Assembly: GCA_049699975.1 (NCBI GenBank)
Contig: JBNAWB010000021.1
Location: 1 to 30,458, forward strand
Length of the DNA stretch: 30,458 nucleotides
DNA from: CAZAGD01 sp049699975
Lineage (GTDB): Bacteria; Desulfobacterota; SM23-61
Direction of reading: 5' to 3'
The notes beneath the pieces are model-generated. The model worked only from the letters and a program-made list of their open reading frames with translations, did not search any database and had not been told where the DNA came from. A program made the translations under genes and the position numbers. This document shows positions 23,013-30,353 of this stretch, one piece after another. Numbering within the stretch: position 1 is the first letter of the stretch; each line of letters opens with the position of its first letter.

Positions 23013-23468
23013 ATGAATAAAAATGATTTTTATGCTGGCCTAATTTTTGTAGCTTTAGGAGTGACTATAATTTTGTTAACTATACCCTTTCCCTCTTTGG
23101 GGGCAGGCCATCCCGGCCCAGCGCTTTTCCCCAACATCTTAGCCGGTTTATTTATCTTTTTTGGTCTGCTGCTTTCAATAAAAGCCCGGCAACCCTCCGC
23201 ACCGCAACTTGCGGCTGAAGATGATAAAGAAAAAAAGAATATTGGAAATGCTTTTTTTGTCTTAGGAATCATAATTGCTTTTATGCTTTTGGAATCAAAT
23301 TTGGGATTTATTTTGACCAGTTCTGTACTTCTTTTTTTGCTCATGAAGAAATTAGGTACCTCAACGATTAAAAGTATCTTTTTTAGCATTCTTATAACTT
23401 TTTTTGTCTACTCTCTTTTTTACAAGATTTTAAGAGTCCCCCTTTCCCCAGGCATATTAGGATGGTGA
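23013..23468 (+). CDS. tctB: Tripartite tricarboxylate transporter, small membrane subunit
   Basis: This 151-residue TctB protein has four predicted transmembrane helices. The first two have the family pattern FYAGLIFVALGVTIILLTIPF and GHPGPALFPNILAGLFIFFGLLLS; a charged, variable linker (about 65-80) separates them from the second pair. It forms the permease with TctA. Its ribosome site is poor, which fits lower expression than tctC. It is three bases from tctA. Confidence 0.9.
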   Translation: MNKNDFYAGLIFVALGVTIILLTIPFPSLGAGHPGPALFPNILAGLFIFFGLLLSIKARQPSAPQLAAEDDKEKKNIGNAFFVLGIIIAFMLLESNLGFILTSSVLLFLLMKKLGTSTIKSIFFSILITFFVYSLFYKILRVPLSPGILGW

Positions 23469-23471
23469 AAA

Positions 23472-24974
23472 ATGGAAGCTGCTTTACAAGGTTTATATCT
23501 GCTGCTTAACCCAAAAGTTTTGGTCGTAATTCTTATTTCTTGTTTCTATGGCCTTTTTGTAGGGGCCATGCCCGGCCTAACCGCAACTATGGCCGCCGCT
23601 CTGCTTATCCCTTTTACTTTTTTTATGGAGCCCGTCCCAGCTTTGGCCTGTATGGTGGCTATGTCCGCTATGGCGATCTTCGCCGGTGATATACCAGCAG
23701 CATTAGTAAGAATTCCTGGCACACCATCTTCAGCAGCTTACACCCAAGATTCTTTTGAGCTAACTAAACAGGGCCAAGGATCTTTAGTTTTGGGAGTTGA
23801 TGTTACTTTCTCGTTTATTGGCGGAATTATGGGAGCAATCCTGCTTATGATTTTTGCGCCTCTTTTGGCAGAAATAGCCATGACTTTTACGACCTTTGAA
23901 TTCTTTTGGCTGGCCGCTTTAGGTTTGAGCGCGACGGTCATGGTCTCGCGGGGCTCGCAAATAAAAGGGGCCCTTTCCATGATCCTGGGACTCTTCCTTT
24001 CCACCATTGGCGTAGATATAACTCTGGGATATCCTCGTTTTACTTTTGGGAGTGTGGAACTTTTAAATGGCATTAATTTTATCCCCGCCATGATTGGGCT
24101 TTTTGGAGTTTCCGAAGTAATCCGTAATGTAATCAAAGCTGAAATCGCTTATCCCATAACCTCTTTTCGGGCGACTAAAATTTTCTCGGGAATGTTTTCC
24201 TTAATTAGCAAGTATTATCTTAAGATAATCCGCTCGGGGCTCTTGGGGACATTTATCGGCATCCTTCCGGGAGCAGGAGCTGATATTGCCGCTTGGTTAG
24301 CATATGCCGTGAACAAGAGAACTTCTAAAGAACCGGAGAAATTCGGCTTCGGCTCCATTGAAGCCGTAGCTGGCTCTACCTCGGCGAATAATGCTTGTTT
24401 AGCCGGGGCCTGGGTGCCAGCCATGGTTTTTGGCATACCAGGAGATTCCATCACGGCCATCGTCATTGGCGTCCTTTTTATGAAAGGCTTAAGACCTGGA
24501 CCGATGATCTTTGAACGAAACCCAGAGATTGTTTACGGGGTGTATTTTTCTTTTCTTTTGGCCAATCTTTTATTATTGCCCTTGGGGTATTTAGCTATCA
24601 GAATTAGTACCCAAATGTTGCGCGTGCCCAAAAAAATTCTTATGCCGGCTATCCTTATGTTCTGCATGGTGGGTTCCTTTGCTATAAATAACAGTCTCTT
24701 TGATGTAGGCATAATGCTAATCATGGGCATTATAGGTTTCTTTTTAGAGGCTAATGGCTTTCCAGTTGCTCCTGTGGTTTTGGGTTTGGTGCTCGGGCCC
24801 ATTTTGGAGAAAAATTTTATGATGAGCATGATTAAAACTGAATGGGATTTTTTGCCCTTCTTTTCTCGACCTGTCAGCGCCATTCTTTGTCTTCTTACCA
24901 TAACTATTTGGTTTTTCCCACTTTTATCAGCCTTCTTAGAAACAGCTAAGAAAAAGAAAGATTTAGTGCAGTAA
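23472..24974 (+). CDS. tctA: Tripartite tricarboxylate transporter, large membrane permease
   Basis: This is the 500-residue large permease of the TTT family with about 11-12 helices. Signatures are GLFVGAMPGLTATMAAALLIPFTFFM and AIFAGDIPAALVRIPGTPSSAAYTQDSFELTKQGQG near the N-terminus. The matching inverted half is LLGTFIGILPGAGADIAAWLAYAVNKRTSKEPEKFGFGSIEAVAGSTSANNACLAGAWVPAMVFGIPGDSITAIVIG. It uses the ion gradient to carry a carboxylate delivered by TctC. Classical substrates include citrate, but Bug-type systems take many acids. No terminator is obvious after the stop. Confidence 0.95.
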   Translation: MEAALQGLYLLLNPKVLVVILISCFYGLFVGAMPGLTATMAAALLIPFTFFMEPVPALACMVAMSAMAIFAGDIPAALVRIPGTPSSAAYTQDSFELTKQGQGSLVLGVDVTFSFIGGIMGAILLMIFAPLLAEIAMTFTTFEFFWLAALGLSATVMVSRGSQIKGALSMILGLFLSTIGVDITLGYPRFTFGSVELLNGINFIPAMIGLFGVSEVIRNVIKAEIAYPITSFRATKIFSGMFSLISKYYLKIIRSGLLGTFIGILPGAGADIAAWLAYAVNKRTSKEPEKFGFGSIEAVAGSTSANNACLAGAWVPAMVFGIPGDSITAIVIGVLFMKGLRPGPMIFERNPEIVYGVYFSFLLANLLLLPLGYLAIRISTQMLRVPKKILMPAILMFCMVGSFAINNSLFDVGIMLIMGIIGFFLEANGFPVAPVVLGLVLGPILEKNFMMSMIKTEWDFLPFFSRPVSAILCLLTITIWFFPLLSAFLETAKKKKDLVQ

Positions 24975-25162
24975 AATTTTGCACCTGTAAAAAATTTACT
25001 GCATGATGATTCTATTGAAATTATTTGATTTTTTTAGCATCTGCGCCTACCCAAACTGCAGTTCACCCATTTTAAGAAGTCGTTTTTCAAATATTTGATT
25101 CCGCCTCTTCCCTAACTGTTTATTATCTTTAGATATTTTGGATTTAAAAATTCTTTTTCAAC

Positions 25163-25178
25163 TGGCATGATTCTTGTA
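25163..25178 (+). promoter_or_regulatory. Sigma-54-like promoter upstream of the NrfD gene
   Basis: TGGCATGATTCTTGTA matches the -24/-12 pattern TGGCACGN4TTGCW, with the -24 GG intact and T for C in the -12 GC. A perfect palindrome, TCAAATATTTGA (25087-25098), lies about 75 bp upstream, where an enhancer-binding regulator could sit. The start site would be about 25190 and the gene has its ribosome site at about 25200-25207. Confidence 0.45.
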
Positions 25179-25212
25179 CTTTAAAATTTTTAAAAGAAAA
25201 GAGGTGAGGAAT

Positions 25213-26139
25213 ATGGAAACCCAATTACTTTATAATCTACCCGAATTCGCTAATTCGGCTATGCCTTTAGGCTGGCCTATTGCTGTTTATTTTTTCCTTA
25301 CGGGATCCCTGGCTGGTCTCTACATTACCTCAGTGATCGCTACTCTTCTCAATAAAGAAGAATGGAAACCAATTGCTAAAATTGGGGCAGTGGGCGCTGT
25401 TTTGCTTCTCCTGACGGCACCTGTTTTATTGATCATCGATTTAAACCAACCATTTAGATTTTGGCATCTCTTTGCTTATATGAACCCCACTTCTCCGCTC
25501 ACCTGGGGAAGCATTTTTCTAACTCTCGATGGAATAGTCTGTTTAGTTTATACTTACTTCGTTTTACAGGAAAATACGCGGATGGCGCGCTTGTGGGGAT
25601 TAGGAGGATTACCTGTTGCCATTGCCGGCCACGGTTATACTGGTTTCTTCTTGGCGCTATCTAAAGCTCGAGCTTTCTGGAATACAGCCCTCAACCCGGC
25701 TCTTTTTATGGTCTCGGCCATGGTTTCAGGGTTGGCTATCTTAATTGTCGTCAGTAATATCTGGCTGCGGCGTAATGCTCCCGCACTCCATATCCAGCAG
25801 GTGGAAAAACATAGAGGTGTTATAGGCACCTTGCTCAAACTTTTTATTATCTTTATCATTGCTGATCTATTTTTAATTGTCAGTGACCTTACTGTTTTGG
25901 CCTCTTCGGATACGGAATCGTATGCCATGTTGCAACTGCTCACCAGTGGCGAATATGCCATCTGGTTTTTAGGAATCGAGCTCTTCTTGGGCGCAATCCT
26001 ACCCTTAATTCTGCTTGCGCATCCGCGCACTCGCCTTATTCCGGCTGTGCAGTATGCCTCCGCAGCATTAGTGATCATCGGCATATTTGTGATGCGCTTT
26101 ATAATCGTCATTGGCGGCCAGTCCGTGCCGATCAGTTAA
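25213..26139 (+). CDS. NrfD/PsrC-family integral membrane protein (orphan)
   Basis: NrfD proteins are quinone-interacting membrane subunits of respiratory complexes (polysulfide, tetrathionate or nitrite reductase, Qrc and others). This one has about eight to nine predicted helices. It shows the family start FANSAMPLGWPIAVYFFLTGSLAGLYI and the WKPIAKIGAVGAVLLLLTAPVLLIIDLNQPFRFWHLF segment. The open frame begins at 25174, but an AGAGGTGAGG ribosome site places the start at the ATG at 25213 (308 residues). No iron-sulfur or molybdopterin partner lies on either side, which is unusual, as NrfD is normally encoded with them. It is followed by a strong terminator and has its own sigma-54-like promoter, so it seems a single-gene unit. 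Confidence 0.88.
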   Translation: METQLLYNLPEFANSAMPLGWPIAVYFFLTGSLAGLYITSVIATLLNKEEWKPIAKIGAVGAVLLLLTAPVLLIIDLNQPFRFWHLFAYMNPTSPLTWGSIFLTLDGIVCLVYTYFVLQENTRMARLWGLGGLPVAIAGHGYTGFFLALSKARAFWNTALNPALFMVSAMVSGLAILIVVSNIWLRRNAPALHIQQVEKHRGVIGTLLKLFIIFIIADLFLIVSDLTVLASSDTESYAMLQLLTSGEYAIWFLGIELFLGAILPLILLAHPRTRLIPAVQYASAALVIIGIFVMRFIIVIGGQSVPIS

Positions 26140-26171
26140 GATTATTGCCGGCACAGGGGAGAAGTCGCGCG

Positions 26172-26214
26172 GAGAAGCCCCTTTCTTTTAAGGGAGGGGC
26201 TTCTCTCATTTTCC
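26172..26214 (+). terminator. Intrinsic terminator after the NrfD gene
   Basis: GAGAAGCCCCT (26172-26182) and AGGGGCTTCTC (26195-26205) make an 11-bp GC-rich stem followed by TCATTTT. It lies 33 bp after the NrfD stop codon and should end that single-gene transcript. Confidence 0.75.
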
Positions 26215-26241
26215 GCCGCGATTTTACCCCTTACCTTATTC

Positions 26242-26364
26242 CTTTCCAATATTGAGAGAGTGTCGCAATTGTGAGCAAGGGCTAGAGGCAGGCCGGAGGC
26301 CGGCCTCTGGCCCCTTCTCCAAAATTTAGTTATTTATATTATGGCGCACTCTCACTAAGGAAAG
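26242..26364. repeat. Nested palindromic intergenic element (MITE-like candidate)
   Basis: The outer arms CTTTCC-N6-GAGAGTGTCGC (from 26242) and GCGCACTCTC-N5-GGAAAG (to 26364) are inverted copies. They enclose a second hairpin AGAGGCAGGCC/GGCCGGCCTCT (26284-26294/26298-26308) with one mismatch. No open frame lies inside. It may be a non-autonomous mobile repeat or a bulky structured RNA between two convergent units. Confidence 0.45.
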
Positions 26365-26382
26365 TTGAAAGAATTCGCGTTT

Positions 26383-27528
26383 TCAGAACCAAACCCCGGG
26401 AATCGGTTTCCCGCAGAATTTACATTTACCTTGGTTAAGGTTTATCTCGCCCACAGTGTATCCCTGACGGGCAATAAGCACCTTATGGCAATGAGGGCAG
26501 TAAGTCTTTTCACCTTCATGTCCAGGGACATTGCCGATATAAACAAATTGCAAACCAGCTTCCATGGCCACTTTCCGGCTTCTCTCAAGAGTGGAAACAG
26601 GAGTGGGCGGCAAATTGCGTAATTTATATAGAGGATAAAAACGAGAAAAATGCAAAGGAGTTTCCGGTCCCAATTCCTTCTTTATCCAGTTACACATATC
26701 TTTAATTAGATGGGCATCATCGTTCTTGGTGGGAATTACTAAATTAGTTATTTCCAGATGTACTCCTTGCCTTTTTATAAACTTCAAAGTTTCTAAGACC
26801 GGCGCCAGTTGTCCTTGAGACATTTCTGCGTAAAATTCTTCGCTAAAGGATTTTAAGTCAATATTGGCTCCATCCAATACTCCACAGAGTTCCCGCAGGG
26901 GAGCTTGATTTATGAACCCATTGGAATGGCAAACATTGCGCAAGCCCTCTTTCTTGGCCAATTTGGCTGTAGCCAACATGTACTCAAAGAAGATGGTTGG
27001 CTCCACATAAGTATAGGCGATGGAATGAGCGTGGACTTTCTTGGCTAACTCCACAACTCTTTCCGGAGGGAGTTCCAAATTATAGGTCTCCTCCGGTCGG
27101 GCCTGCGATATCTCCCAATTTTGACAGAATTTACAGCGGAAGTTGCACCCTGCGGTAGCAATGGAAAAGGAAGTCGTGGCCGGTAAGAAATGGTAAAAAG
27201 GTTTCTTTTCAATGGGATCTAAATGAGCGGCACAAGCGTTTCCATAGACTAAAGTATAATATTTTCCTCCCCGATTTTCCCGCACTCCACAAAATCCCCG
27301 GTAACCATTTGCCACAATACAACGCCGAGGGCAAAGTTGACATTGAATTTTTTGGTTTTCCAGAGGAATAAAATAAGGAGACAACTTAGGGCCTAAGAGC
27401 CCTTTGTGGCCAATTTGGGCGAAAGCTGAGCTTTTCCAGAATGGTATGGTTAAGGAAATAGTCCAGCAAGCGGCCGACTTTAAAAGATCTCGGCGCGAGC
27501 AATTTTTATCTGGCAGGAAATGGATCAT
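26383..27528 (-). CDS. amrS: AmmeMemoRadiSam radical SAM enzyme with twin-arginine signal
   Basis: This is a 381-residue paralogue of the AmrS at 5050-6060. It has an N-terminal twin-arginine signal: SRRDLLKS (Arg12-Arg13), then the hydrophobic core CWTISLTIPFW, then AFA-Q as a likely cleavage site near 37. Then come the cysteine motif CQLCPRRC...FCGVREN (63-80), the radical SAM motif CNFRCKFC (Cys128, 132, 135), YTYVEPTIFFEYM, GANIDLKSF, and the terminal zinc ribbon CPHC...CKFC. The family normally has no signal peptide, so export of a SAM-dependent Fe-S protein, or retention as a Tat-type membrane anchor, is the oddity. The start overlaps the stop of the zinc-ribbon gene (ATGA) and has no strong ribosome site of its own. 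Confidence 0.88.
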   Translation of the reverse strand: MIHFLPDKNCSRRDLLKSAACWTISLTIPFWKSSAFAQIGHKGLLGPKLSPYFIPLENQKIQCQLCPRRCIVANGYRGFCGVRENRGGKYYTLVYGNACAAHLDPIEKKPFYHFLPATTSFSIATAGCNFRCKFCQNWEISQARPEETYNLELPPERVVELAKKVHAHSIAYTYVEPTIFFEYMLATAKLAKKEGLRNVCHSNGFINQAPLRELCGVLDGANIDLKSFSEEFYAEMSQGQLAPVLETLKFIKRQGVHLEITNLVIPTKNDDAHLIKDMCNWIKKELGPETPLHFSRFYPLYKLRNLPPTPVSTLERSRKVAMEAGLQFVYIGNVPGHEGEKTYCPHCHKVLIARQGYTVGEINLNQGKCKFCGKPIPGVWF

Positions 27529-27863
27529 AAGCCATATTTTTCTAAGATTTTGCCCGTCCGGGCACTTTCCACAATTTCCTCAAATTGGGGCCCCAGATCC
27601 GCACCTAATTCTTTGGCTCTCTTCTTCGCCCAGAGACCGATGTTGCGCGAATCTTTATAAAATTCTTCCCCTTGGGGTTTGCGCGTATCAAATTCAGCCA
27701 ACCGATCATTCTCCGAGCGGTGGTAGACCACTCGAGAAATGATCTTATGCATCTCCTGGCTGCCACACTTCAAACAACTTACTTTTTCCTCATCTTCTTT
27801 TTTCATAACCAGAAAGCCTGAAATGGCCTGGCATTTTTGACAGGCATATTCATAAATGGGCAT
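27525..27863 (-). CDS. FmdB-family zinc ribbon protein, extended form
   Basis: This is a 112-residue protein with the FmdB-type N-terminus MPIYEYACQKCQAISG and the second zinc knuckle SCLKCGSQEMHKIISRVVYHR. An additional C-terminal charged tail (about 60-112, DRLAEFDTRKPQGEEFYKDSR and GPQFEEIVESARTGKI) is much longer than in simple FmdB proteins. Four Cys in two CxxC pairs (8, 11, 30, 33) should bind one zinc. It sits between the Memo-AMMECR1 fusion (44 bp) and the Tat-signal AmrS (ATGA overlap), so it is probably part of that system. A GGAGG ribosome site supports the start. The function is unknown. Confidence 0.88.
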   Translation of the reverse strand: MPIYEYACQKCQAISGFLVMKKEDEEKVSCLKCGSQEMHKIISRVVYHRSENDRLAEFDTRKPQGEEFYKDSRNIGLWAKKRAKELGADLGPQFEEIVESARTGKILEKYGL

Positions 27864-27907
27864 ATAATTTTACCTCCTCGCCATAATGAGACTGGGTCGT
27901 AAATTTT

Positions 27908-29440
27908 TTAAAAAATTTCCGCCGAGAAAATATATATTTCGGCGTCTTTCTCTTTCCAAGCGTGCCGCGGCAAACCGGCTTTCCGGCAGGTCTCTTCTAA
28001 AAAAGTAATTCGATCCCAATTATGTTCGACCGCCACCTGAGGCAACAGGAGGCCGGAATGGAATCCTTTTTTAATGTATAAACCGTGTTTTCCTACTTCG
28101 ATCTCTTGAATATCTTTTATTCTTTGCAGAGGAGTAAGGACTGAAATTTCCAAATCTAAATCCCTCAATTCTTGGGGCGATAAAGGGGGAAAACGCGGAT
28201 CTTCAAAAGCTGCTGCCAAAGCCATTCCTTCTACTACTTGATACAAGGGCTGATGGGCATGAATCTGGCCAATGCATCCGCGCAGTTGGCCATGAGTGTG
28301 CAGAGAGACAAAAGCCCCGCATTTTTCTTGCAAGGCATGGGAAATAACTGCCGGGCGTTCAATTTTTTCACCCTGGAGTTTAGCCTTAATGGCCGCCCAA
28401 GCAATTTGGCGGAGAGTATTTTTCTCTGCTTCCGTTAGACCTAAGCTAATTCCTGCTTTGGGGCGATTTGATTCTTTGAGAGGATTTTCGTTGCTCCGAT
28501 AAATAACTGCCGCGGCATAGCCAACTACACTTGATCGATCTCCCGTGACATCGCCGGAATTCATATATTTGAGTACCTGGACTTTATTAGCCCCCATTCC
28601 TTTAGCCGCGAGCATGACCGTAATTACTGGGCCTCCGCCACAGGCCTCTCCCTGGCCTGTCTCTAAATCTTGGGCAAGTTTTGGTGGATCGAAGGCCCGC
28701 ATATCATCTAAAATAACTTTATCCAGTTTCACCGCTCGATCATAAGGGTGAAAATGGGAAAGATCTGTACTCGCTACCAGGAGAGCCTTTTTGCCTTGGA
28801 GAACATTTTGGAGAGCTCGGGCAACTTCGGCACAGGACTGGTAACTCTGCTCCCCCAAGACAATAGGAACTAAATTGAACTTGCTTATAGTCTCTTGCAG
28901 AAAGGGTAATTGTACTTCCAGCGAGTGTTCTTGCATATGCCCTTGAGCGGATGATTGAATAAGCTTGCTCTGTTCTCTCAACTTTTTACATAATTCTTGA
29001 TCAACAGGCACCAGTCCTAAAGGAGTTTCATAACTTCCGCGGTCATAAACGGACGCCCCCCGAAAGTAAGCCCGGTGGCTGGGCGCCACTACCACCACCA
29101 CCTCGAATTTTTTCCCTTCCAGGAGCTTGAAAGCATAAGCAGCTACTTGTCCAGAGTACATATAACCCGCATGGGGAGAAATTAAACCAATGATCTCTCC
29201 GCTAATATTTTCTTTTTGGGCGCGGGACAAAAATTCCTTTACTTGCTGAGATAAGATACGGGCATTGGCTGGATAAAAAGTGCCAGCTACAGCAGGTTTC
29301 CTTATCTCCTCTTTCATAGGATTTGCCTCCTCTTTGGCGTTAAATCTTTCAGGATTTTCGCTAATTAATAAAAATGAACCCCCTGCTATGGCCAAGAAAA
29401 ACAAATATTTCCAACAGGGATAACGAGAAATTAACCTCAT
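27908..29440 (-). CDS. amrB-amrA: AmmeMemoRadiSam proteins B and A fused (Memo-AMMECR1)
   Basis: This 510-residue fusion joins a Memo domain (about 48-315) to an AMMECR1 domain (about 336-508). Memo residues visible are GLISPHAGYMYSGQVA, VAPSHRAYFRGASVY, EHSLEVQLPFLQ, ASTDLSHFHPYD, CGGGPVITVML and MNSGDVTGDRSSVVGYA. AMMECR1 has LRGCIGQI (386-392) and FEDPRFPPLSPQEL. The first 41 residues are a membrane-anchor or signal-like stretch (MRLISRYPCWKYLFFLAIAGG). That start overlaps the DUF502 stop by ATGA but has no good ribosome site. A second ATG at 29317 (Met42) has an excellent AAAGAGGAGG eight bases away and would give a 469-residue cytoplasmic form. Both may be made. The reaction is unknown; the Memo fold is related to non-heme iron dioxygenases, and AMMECR1 is of unknown function. 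Confidence 0.88.
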   Translation of the reverse strand: MRLISRYPCWKYLFFLAIAGGSFLLISENPERFNAKEEANPMKEEIRKPAVAGTFYPANARILSQQVKEFLSRAQKENISGEIIGLISPHAGYMYSGQVAAYAFKLLEGKKFEVVVVVAPSHRAYFRGASVYDRGSYETPLGLVPVDQELCKKLREQSKLIQSSAQGHMQEHSLEVQLPFLQETISKFNLVPIVLGEQSYQSCAEVARALQNVLQGKKALLVASTDLSHFHPYDRAVKLDKVILDDMRAFDPPKLAQDLETGQGEACGGGPVITVMLAAKGMGANKVQVLKYMNSGDVTGDRSSVVGYAAAVIYRSNENPLKESNRPKAGISLGLTEAEKNTLRQIAWAAIKAKLQGEKIERPAVISHALQEKCGAFVSLHTHGQLRGCIGQIHAHQPLYQVVEGMALAAAFEDPRFPPLSPQELRDLDLEISVLTPLQRIKDIQEIEVGKHGLYIKKGFHSGLLLPQVAVEHNWDRITFLEETCRKAGLPRHAWKEKDAEIYIFSAEIF

Positions 29441-30057
29441 TTTAGGGGTTTCAAGTTTTGAGCCCTAATCTTGGGAGGAAATGCTGCTCCTCCCGAGAGA
29501 ATTATTTTAAGCCCCTCTTCGATTGTAAAACCGGTAAAAATTACTTCCTCTGCTTTGAATAAGGCCACCTGCCCCAGATATAAATTATTGGTAGGAATAT
29601 AAACTGAATAGTACCGGGGCGTTTCTGATAACTGCTCCATGGAGATTTCACTCGTTAAGAAACCCAAAGAAAAAATTCCCTTCTGCGGGAATTCCACTAA
29701 TACTACTTTTTTAAAAGACGTCTCTTTAGCAGGCGACAGAGCTTCTACTATCTGCCGGACGGTGGGATATATGTTTTTCACTACCGGGATGCGCATAAGC
29801 AAATCTTGAATGAACTTCAAGAGGCGGGAACCCAAGACATTAGTAGCTAAAAGCCCCACCAAAAAGATGATTACTATTTCGGTTAAAATACCCAGACCGG
29901 CGACTTCTTTGCCGATTAATTCATATAAGTAGGGGCTAAGGAATCCATCAAGAAGGCGAAAAAGCCAGACTAAGGCCAGGATGGTAATTACAATGGGAAC
30001 AACCACCACCACTCCGGCGAAGAAAATTCTTTTGATCGCTCCCTTGATCCGATCCAT
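29437..30057 (-). CDS. DUF502 family membrane protein
   Basis: This 206-residue protein has two N-terminal transmembrane helices (about 10-35 and 50-75) separated by a short loop, then a soluble domain. The family signature SRLLKFIQDLLMRIPVVKNIYPTVRQIVEALS follows the second helix, with FKKVVLVEFPQKGIFSLGFLT and YSVYIPTNN further on. It is a conserved, uncharacterised envelope protein. The ATGA overlap with the Memo-AMMECR1 gene gives coupling, and the next gene upstream is 32 bp away. A membrane protein translated together with these partners fits a membrane-located complex, which is inference. Confidence 0.88.
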   Translation of the reverse strand: MDRIKGAIKRIFFAGVVVVVPIVITILALVWLFRLLDGFLSPYLYELIGKEVAGLGILTEIVIIFLVGLLATNVLGSRLLKFIQDLLMRIPVVKNIYPTVRQIVEALSPAKETSFKKVVLVEFPQKGIFSLGFLTSEISMEQLSETPRYYSVYIPTNNLYLGQVALFKAEEVIFTGFTIEEGLKIILSGGAAFPPKIRAQNLKPLK

Positions 30058-30089
30058 GGCCTTTCCGACCTGGGGAGAGCAGAGGAGGA

Positions 30090-30308
30090 CTAACGGCAGG
30101 TGCTACAATTATGACTGGAACAACTGCTACACCCCCCGGAGGTTGCAGAAGAGACAAATTTGGAACCGCTTTTAAAGCTAAATGCTGAAATCTTTTTAAT
30201 TACCCTTTCACTTTGGCAATTAGGGCACTTGATTTCAGTTGTTGGGCCAATTACTATTTTCTCAAAATCTTGTTGGCAATCTTGGCATTGAAACTCAAAT
30301 ATGGGCAT
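30090..30308 (-). CDS. FmdB-family zinc ribbon protein, small form
   Basis: This 72-residue FmdB protein has MPIFEFQCQDCQQDFEKIV and IKCPNCQSERVIKKIS (two CxxC pairs, one zinc), then a Ser/Gly/Cys-rich tail with more CxxC. The frame opens at a GTG (30314), but the ATG at 30308 is seven bases from AAGGAG and gives the canonical MPIFE start. It is the first gene of the minus-strand run that ends with the Tat-signal AmrS. Regulation of transcription or an assembly role has been suggested for FmdB, without proof. Confidence 0.88.
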   Translation of the reverse strand: MPIFEFQCQDCQQDFEKIVIGPTTEIKCPNCQSERVIKKISAFSFKSGSKFVSSATSGGCSSCSSHNCSTCR

Positions 30309-30325
30309 AAACACGCTCCTTAACT

Positions 30326-30353
30326 ATTTTACCAAAAATGATTTAAAATACAA
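30326..30353 (-). promoter_or_regulatory. Possible sigma-70 promoter of the FmdB-DUF502-AmmeMemoRadiSam run
   Basis: On the minus strand TTGTAT (30353-30348), 16 bases and TAAAAT (30331-30326) form a weak promoter just before the ribosome site of the first gene. The untranslated leader would be only about ten bases. The remaining 30354-30458 shows no gene or other clear feature. Confidence 0.4.
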
